DNA from: a virus
Virus record (IMG/VR): IMGVR_UViG_3300012928_000028
Coordinates: 1 to 29,705 of that record
DNA length: 29,705 nucleotides
Direction: 5' to 3' (one strand)
A program made the position numbers and the translations under genes. How positions within the stretch are numbered: position 1 is the first letter of the stretch; each line of letters opens with the position of its first letter. The notes beneath the pieces are model-generated. The model saw only the letters and a list, made by a program, of their open reading frames with translations. It did not search any database and was not told the origin of the DNA. Of the stretch, positions 17,401 to 26,400 are shown piece after piece.

Positions 17401-20400
17401 TATACTTTCAGCACAACAGTCGATAGTGTCAATTTTATTTCAACACTTGCTACAGGAGATATTATTAAAATAAAAGATTATTCTAATACAGAAGGAAGTT
17501 ATATTCCACCAACTCCTACAAAACTTGGAATGTATCCAAAATTTACACCGGCGCTGGAATCAGATAACACTTATAGAACTACGCAAAATGTTATAGTAGG
17601 ACATGATGGATCTCGTACCATTGCATACGGTGATTTCAGAGACGATCTATTATTAGAGTTAGAAAAAAGAATTTACAATAATATTAAATCAACATATAAC
17701 AACGATTTACTTAATATTCATACTGTACTGCCAGGAGCATTTAGTAAAAATCTGTTTACTAGAAATGAAGTTAATGGCGTAATGAGTGAAGATTTTTATG
17801 TGTGGGCAGGAAGAAACAATGTTGATTTCAGAACAAACAGTGGACACACGCCAGCAGACATTTTCACTTTCAACTATTCTGCAAGTAAAGATATAAATGG
17901 AGTAGATCAAGAGGCTGGTTACTGGAGAGGTATTTTTAATTATTACTTTGATACAGATAGACCACACACTCATCCATGGGAGATGCTAGGACATTCAGAA
18001 AAACCAAGTAAGTGGGAATCAAAATACGGACCAGGTCCATACACATCAGGTAATGAAGTATTGTGGAGTGATATTGAGAGAGGGTATGATGCAAGTACAG
18101 GACTTATCAATTCTAGATATGCAAGGCCTGGCTTGTCAAATAAAATTCCAGTAAACTCTGCAGGATCGATGGCAAATCCTGCAACTATTGTTGGATCTTT
18201 CCAAAGAGCAAATTTAAAACAACCATTCAAGTTTGGTGATCACGGACCGGCAGAAACAGCATGGAGAAGAAGTTCAAGTTTTGCTTTTGCAGTAACTAAA
18301 GCACTCGCAGTATTACAGCCTTGCAAATTTTTTGGCACTTATTTAGATCCTAGCAGATTATCAAAAAATGTTGTAGGAAATTATGTTGTCACTGAAACAG
18401 GATTAAGACAAAAATCAGCAAGTGTAAAATATCATTTGGAAACATCTACAAATAGTGAAACAGGAATAGTAACAAGATTTCAAACAGCAGGATATCAGCC
18501 TTATGCTGTAAACTATCTGATATCGCAAAATTTAGATCCCGCTATTTTTTATTATGATAAAATGAAAAATCTAAATGTTCAACTTGCATACAAGTTAGGT
18601 GGTTTTACAGATAAAGCCAATTTGAAAATTTTGACAGATTCTATTTCACCAGGATCGACTTCTGGATCTCAATTTTTACCTACAGAAAACTATAAAATAT
18701 ATTTTAGAACAAGTAATCCTATTAAAAAGTTTTATTACAGTGGAGTATTAATTGAAAAGAATTCTACAATATCAGATGATGGGTCATCTATAGCACCAGG
18801 ATACCGAGTTACTGGATACGATATTACTAATCCAATTTTCAAAATGTTCATTCCAAAAAGAAACAGCAATAATGCTGTAAAAGTTCAAGGATCTGTAAGA
18901 GCAAAAGTTTACAAAGATTATTTAGATGTAGTAGACACAGTAGTATATGGCACACTATTTGAAACACGACAAGACGTTGTTGACTTTTTACAAGGTTATG
19001 GCAAATGGCTGGAATCTGAAGGATTTAAGTTTGATAGATATTCAAAAGAAATAGGAAAAACTTTAAATTGGGACAATGCAATAGACGAATTTTTATATTG
19101 GACAACACAAGGTTGGGCGGCCGGATCTGCTATTACAGTATCTCCAGGAGCAAGTGGATTTAATTTAGAAACTAAAAATTCAGTTATAGGAAAACTTAAA
19201 AATGTTTATAACAATTATACAGTATTAGATGCAGGCGGAAGATCGATATCTGAGAGAGATATATCTGTCAAAAGAGAAGGAAATACTTTTAATATAATAT
19301 CAAAAAATGACAACATTGGAATATATGGCTTAGAATTACATTCTGTCGAAAAAGAACATATGTTAATATTTGATAATAAGACAGTGTTCAGCGATATTAT
19401 TTTTGATCCAGAAACTGGATTCAGGCAATCAAGACTAAAATTAGTAGGGTGGAAAACTGCTGATTGGAACGGAGGATTTCACTCACCTGGTTTCATGTAC
19501 GATAAAGCCGAGACAAAGTTATGGAATTCAAACACTGATTACAAAATTGGTGACACACTAGAATATCAGTCTAGATTCTATATGGCAAAAGTAAATCATA
19601 ATTCAGGTATAGAATTTGACCCATCTAAATATACAGGAATTGCAAGACCAACCTCTGAACTAATTCCAAACTTCGATTATAAAATTGCACAATTTAATGA
19701 TTTTTATGATCTCGAAACTGATAACTTTGATGCTGTACAGCAAGGTTTGGCACAGCATTTAATTGGGTACCAGTCTAGAGATTATCTGAATAATTTATTT
19801 GTAAATGACATTTCACAATATAAATTTTATCAAGGATTTATTAGGGAAAAAGGAACACAAAACGCAATTAATAAATTAGCAAGAGCAAAATTTTTAGATG
19901 AGGATATCACACTAGATGTATATCCAGAATGGATGATTAGAACAGGTGAGTTTGGAAATGTTGATGCTAAAAAATCATTACAATTTAAAATGAATGATTC
20001 TACATTTTTACATAATCCTCAGAGTGTTGAATTGTTAAGCACAACAAATGATCCAATTAACTATAACAGATCAGCAACAATTACTTCTGTTGATATGTAC
20101 GACAAACCATTAGAGTATGATGCATCAAAAAGTTTTTCTCTGTATGATTATACTAAAGCAGATACAGACAGAGAATCAGTGCAGTATTACAAAAATGCTG
20201 GATATCCGAGATTTGATGACGTACAACACACAGCATTTAAAATAGCGGATCTCTTGAACCTAGATGTTACAAGTTTATCAAATCAAGATTTAGTTTGGAT
20301 AGCAAATGATAAAAAAGGTGACTGGAACGTTTTGAGAGTTTCAAGAACGCCTATAAGGTTAGTAAAATTACAGAGCATTAACGAAGATACGCAGTTAGAA

Positions 20401-23400
20401 ATGTCATTTAACACAGGACATAATTTTGAAGTTGGAGATTACATGGTTATATCTGGATCACAAAATGCTGTTCTTAACAAGGTTTTTGAAATTAAAAAAG
20501 TATTGCCTAACAAAGTTTGTGTAGATTTTACAGAAAATTTATCTGCACTATCAACTGTAACAGATCAATCAACAGTTACTACATTTGGAGACGTCAGTAA
20601 ATTTGTAAGTGTAAGATATCCAACAATAGATGATATAAATGATAAAATCTCTTTTGATGATTATAAAGTAAAAGATGAAACAAACAATAGAGCAGGCGAT
20701 AAAGTTTTCATAGACAACGAAAGTAACTATTGGAAAGTATATGAAAGACAAGAATGGTTAAGGTACAATCAAGTTTTATCTCCTACAAGAAAAAATAATC
20801 AAGATTTTGGATGGCAGGTAGTAGCAAGGAATGACGGAAGAACAATGATTTCTTCATCACCATCAGATACACAGGGTATTTTAAATTTCTTCTTTAGAAA
20901 AGAAGCAAAACCAGGAGAACCTTTTGCTGTACTAGACACTAAAACAATGACAGAAAATAATGATAGTACAAGTAAATTAGGATATTCGCTTTCAATTAGT
21001 TCAGATGAAAACTATTTGGTAGCAGGAGCACCATTCAATAATAAAAGTATAGACGGAAGCACACATTATGATAATATGGGACTTGTAAAATGGTACAAGT
21101 GGAATACTTCAAAAATTGAATATGAATTAGGTGGTACAATTTATCCCCACTATCAACAGGACTCAACAACTTTAGCAAATTTAAATTTTGGCTGGAGTCA
21201 TGCAATAGCAGAACCTGGAGAAAATAGTTCGATAAGAACTGCTGAAAAATATCTTTTTATTGGATCACCTGGAGCAAATAGCGATGAAGGTAAAGTCCAT
21301 ATGTATAAATGGACAATAGGATCAGACGGTTCAACATTTGACACATGGACTGAAACAGTTGAAATATTTCCATCAGACGTTCACTCCGGACAAAGATTCG
21401 GACATCAAGTTGCTGTAAATGATAACGGAGATATTCTTGCAGTCAGTTCTAAATCACCAGGCAACGCAGGTAGAGTTCACATATTTAGAAGAACAAGTAA
21501 CACAAATGATGGATCAACAACTTATGATGCAAATACATGGACGGAAGTACAAACGTTCACAGGCACATCTTCCGACGGAAGTTCTTTAAACACAGCATTT
21601 GGTGATTCGATTGCTATGAGTAAAGATGGAACAGAATTAATTATTGGCGCACCTGGTACAGAAGTGCAAGACGGAAGTTCAACAACATTTAAAGATGATG
21701 CAGGGGCAGTATATTATTACAAATGGAATGCTGATGGATCAACAAACACATACACACTACAACAAACAATTACATCACCGAGTGATGTTTCAAACGTAAA
21801 ATTTGGTGCAAGAGTAAACATTAATCAGTCAGGTAGTAAAATTATTATATCGGCACAAGGTGCAGATAATCCAAGAACAATGAAGTTTGACAACGGTTCA
21901 ACCACATTTGATTTACAGGACACACAGATAATTGATGTAAACAGAGAAGCAGGTGCAGTGTTCACAGCAACAAAATATGATACAAAATATGTAATAGACG
22001 ATAGGTTGGTTAATGATAATGTATCATCAAATGACCAATTTGGTGAATCAGTCTTTATTACTGATAACAGTATATTTGTTGGAAGTCCAAATAATGATGC
22101 CGGATTAACTTCAGATGGATCAACAACATATGTGGACGATGGATCTGTTGCTCATTATGATTCGTTAAAGACAGATGCTACTCCGTGGTCATTGTTAAGA
22201 ACTGAAAGTAATTTAGTTAATGATTCGAGAATCGAGTCAGCATTTATATTTGATAGATCAACAAATAAAATTATGGATTTCATGAACTATTTTGATCCAC
22301 TTAAAAAACGTATTTTTGGTATTGCAGATAGAGAAATAAAGTATAAAACAACTTGGGATCCAGCAACATATAACTTTAATGCATTTGGAACGCAAGATTC
22401 TGAAACACCGTGGGCAGAAGAACACATAGGAGAAACTTGGTGGGATCTATCAAAAGCAAAATGGATTTGGTACGAACAGGGAGACCAGGAATACAAAACG
22501 AAAAATTGGGGTAAACTATTTCCTGGATCTGAAATTTGTATATACGAATGGATAGAGACTACATTACTTCCATCTGAATGGAATAGTTTAGCAGATACAC
22601 AGGCAGGATTAGTAGATAGAATTTCGGGTAAACCGTTGGCGATTGACGATACACAATTTACAATTAAACAAAAATATGATTCTGCAAAAGATGAATTTAT
22701 AAATTATTATTATTTTTGGGTCAAAAATTCAGTTATTGTTCCACAATTAGGCGTAAGCACTATGATCAGAACAAATTCTTGTGCATATGTCAGCAATATA
22801 ATTACGAATCCAGAAAAATCAGGATTAAGATATTTTGCAGTTTCTGATCAAAATAAATTAATTTTATGGAATATAAAAGAAACACTTTTAAATGATAATA
22901 TTGTTTTCAATATTGATTACAGAGAAAATGACAACGAAATAGACTCTCATAAAGTTTGGAAAATTTATGCTGAAGGAGATCCAGCAATTAGACCAGATGC
23001 ATCTTTAGAAAGTAAATGGTGGGATAGTTTAACAGGCACAGATAGTTTAGGTGCCACTGTACCTGATCCAAATTTACCTCTAAACAGAAGATATGGAACA
23101 GAATTAAGACCTAGACAAAGTTGGTACATTGACAGATTCACAGCATTAAAAGAACTTATAACATATTCAAACTCTGTAATGAAATCTAAACCTTTAATTG
23201 GATCTATAAATTTCACGAATTTGGATAAAGCAGATCCACAACCAACTAAAGACAGTTTAGAATGGGACGGATCAGTTGATACATATGCAGACTTGACATA
23301 TGTTAATACAAAAAATTTAAGTGGAAACGTAAATTATCTTGTTAAGGCAGACGAAACTGCGGCAGGATTTTGGTCGATATATCAATGGGACGCAGTATTA

Positions 23401-26400
23401 GGTATATGGAATAGAACAAAAATACAAACATATAAAACAAATGATTTTTGGACATATTTAGATTGGTATGATACAGGAGTAAGCAAAGACACATATATCA
23501 GTAAACAAGTTGATTTTCAATATGACCTAGACGATGTAGAATTAGATATAGGTCAGTATGCAAAAGTTGTGAAGTCTGACACCGGCGGTTGGAAAATTTA
23601 TGAGAAAATAAACACAGGTTGGAAAAATGTTGCAACTGAAAACGGAACTATTCAATTATCAGCAAAAATTTATGATTACACAATTGAAGATTCTGGATTT
23701 GAAGGTGATGACACATACGATGAAAACTTCTTTGATAGAGAACCTATTATAGAAACAAGAAATATTTTACAAGCATTGAGAGATGATATTTTTGTTGGAG
23801 ATCTAGCAAAAGAATACAATACACTCTTCTTTATTGGTTTGAGATATGTATTATCAGAACAGCCATACGTAAATTGGTTATTTAAATCTTCGTTCTTAAA
23901 CATTACAAACAGTCTAAGACCACTAAACCAAAGAAAAACATATACTACTGGAAAAGATGATTACGTGGAATCTTACATAAACGAGATTAAACCATTCCAC
24001 ACAAAAGTACGTGAGTACAAATTAAAATATACAAATGCAGAAACACACAACGGAATTAACAGTGACTTTGACTTACCGCCATTCTATGATAATAGAAATG
24101 GGAAAGTTAGACCAGTACAGCCGGGCAGTATATTAGATGAAGAATTATTAGAAGAATATCCATACAAAATGTGGAAGGACTATTACACTAAACATATTGA
24201 TTCATTAACAATTACAAATGCAGGCTCTGGTTATACAAAAACACCTACTATAAGTTTTGTTGGAGGAACAGTAGAAGATACAGGTCCGTTTACAGTGCTT
24301 GGTAGAAGTTCATCAGGCGGAAGTTCAGGGGATTATGGATATTTTTATCCTGTGTTTACATTACAATCAAATGCAAACACGTTTGACAAAAAACTTGGGG
24401 GAACAGGTAAATCTCACTCACACACTTTTGATGAATACCCAACTAGAGTGTTTTATATGCCCAACAGTCAAATTTCTAATCACGCGAAAAAGACAGATCC
24501 TGGATTGTATAAATTATTCTCTCCTGGAGTTAAAACTCATGCAACTGCAACCGCAGTGATATCTCAAGGAAAACTTACAAAAATAAATCTTATTTCCAAA
24601 GGTTCTGGATACACAACAACACCTCAAGTTATTGTGTCGGGAGGAAAAGATGATGGCTCAACACCAACAGATACAGCAAAAATTTCTGCGGTGCTCGGGA
24701 ATGATCTTGTTAGAGATTTTGATACCACAATAAAATTTGATAGAATTAAGTCGTCTTGTGTTGTAATGGATTGGGTAAAAAATACAACATATGAATATGG
24801 GACACTTATAAGACACAATAATGAGTTGTATAGAACGTCACAGCGACTAGTTACAGGTGCAGTATTCACTGACACTGGTTTAACTAAATTGCGTGGGGAT
24901 GAAAGTTTCCTTACAGCATCTGAAAGAATAAAAGGAATGTATGCACCAACAAGTGGTATGCCGGGATTAGAGTTATCACAATTAATGGACGGTATTGATT
25001 ATGGAGGTGTACAGGTAACAGGATTAGACTTCAATCGAGAACAAGGTTTTGATAAATCTCCTTGGTACGAAGAACCATGGGACGGTTATGGCAAATCAAG
25101 AATTAGAACTTTCTATGGAGATGGTAGCACAGCACAATTTATTTTTACAGATCCACCTAATCCTAAAGATGTATTCACAGTCTATCTTGATGGTGTCAGA
25201 CAGGTAAATGAAGTTCATAGAGGCGACTCTTCAACAACGTCATTTACTTTAGGATCTGCACCTGGAAATGGTGTCAAAGTAGAGTTCATACCGTTTGACG
25301 ATGATGGTGTACAAACACCTACAGATGATAGAACATTAGATTCTCTAGTATCTGGAGGATTATTTGGTTCTGCTTTAGGAATAGATCCAAATCATGTTAT
25401 TACTGACGGAGACGAATTTGTTTCTCCTGATACAAGTTATGCACCTGAAGAAGCAGTGCCTGGACAAATATTTGATACTCTTGATTTACAAGTTTATTCT
25501 GCACCAGATTCAGGAGTTCCGTTTATTGTTGAAAAGAATTATGTGTGTGACGGATCACAAACAACTTTTGATATTGGACAAAAACCTGGAACACAGGCGG
25601 CAGTATCAGTGATTGTGAACAATGTTACAAAAAGAATTACAACCGATTACACAGTAGACACTCAAGCAGAAACAATTACATTTGGATCAGCACCAGCGTC
25701 TGGACAAAGATTAACAATTAAAAGTTTTGCAATATCAGGATCTCAATACATGGTGTTGAATGATTTTATAGGTGACGGATCAACAACTGTTTTCAAAACA
25801 GGTACAAGAGAAAATTTTGCTCCGGATAGTTCATTATCACAACTTTATGTAACTATCGACGGAATACCTACATCGGCATTTACAACGAGTTCAACTGCAA
25901 ATACATTAACACTTACATTCAGTTCAGCACCTGCGTCGGGCAAAGCAATTCAGATAGCAGGTTTCAACCAAACAGTAGGACAGGGTCGAGCATATGCTGA
26001 AATAAGACAAGACTCAATCACATATGCTTCAGGAACTAATAGATATACTTTAACTTATCCTGTTGGAACTTTTGGACCGTTTGCTGGACTAACAATACTA
26101 GAACATGGAGGAAAAGTATTGAGAGGACCAGACAACACTTACTACGCAGGAGATGGATCAACATATGCATTTGGAGTTGTAGCAGGTCTATCAGATGACT
26201 CAACAGTAGATCCGGCAAAAACAATTACACTTGCCAGTGAGATCGAAGTATATGTAAACGGCACTCAGCAAGGCTTGAATACAGATTACACAATTGACTT
26301 TGGTAACCAGCAAATTAATTTTATGACTGCTCCTGCAGATACAGATGTAATTGCAATTACTACGAATGTAGATACTCATTACACATATGTTGGTAATGAT

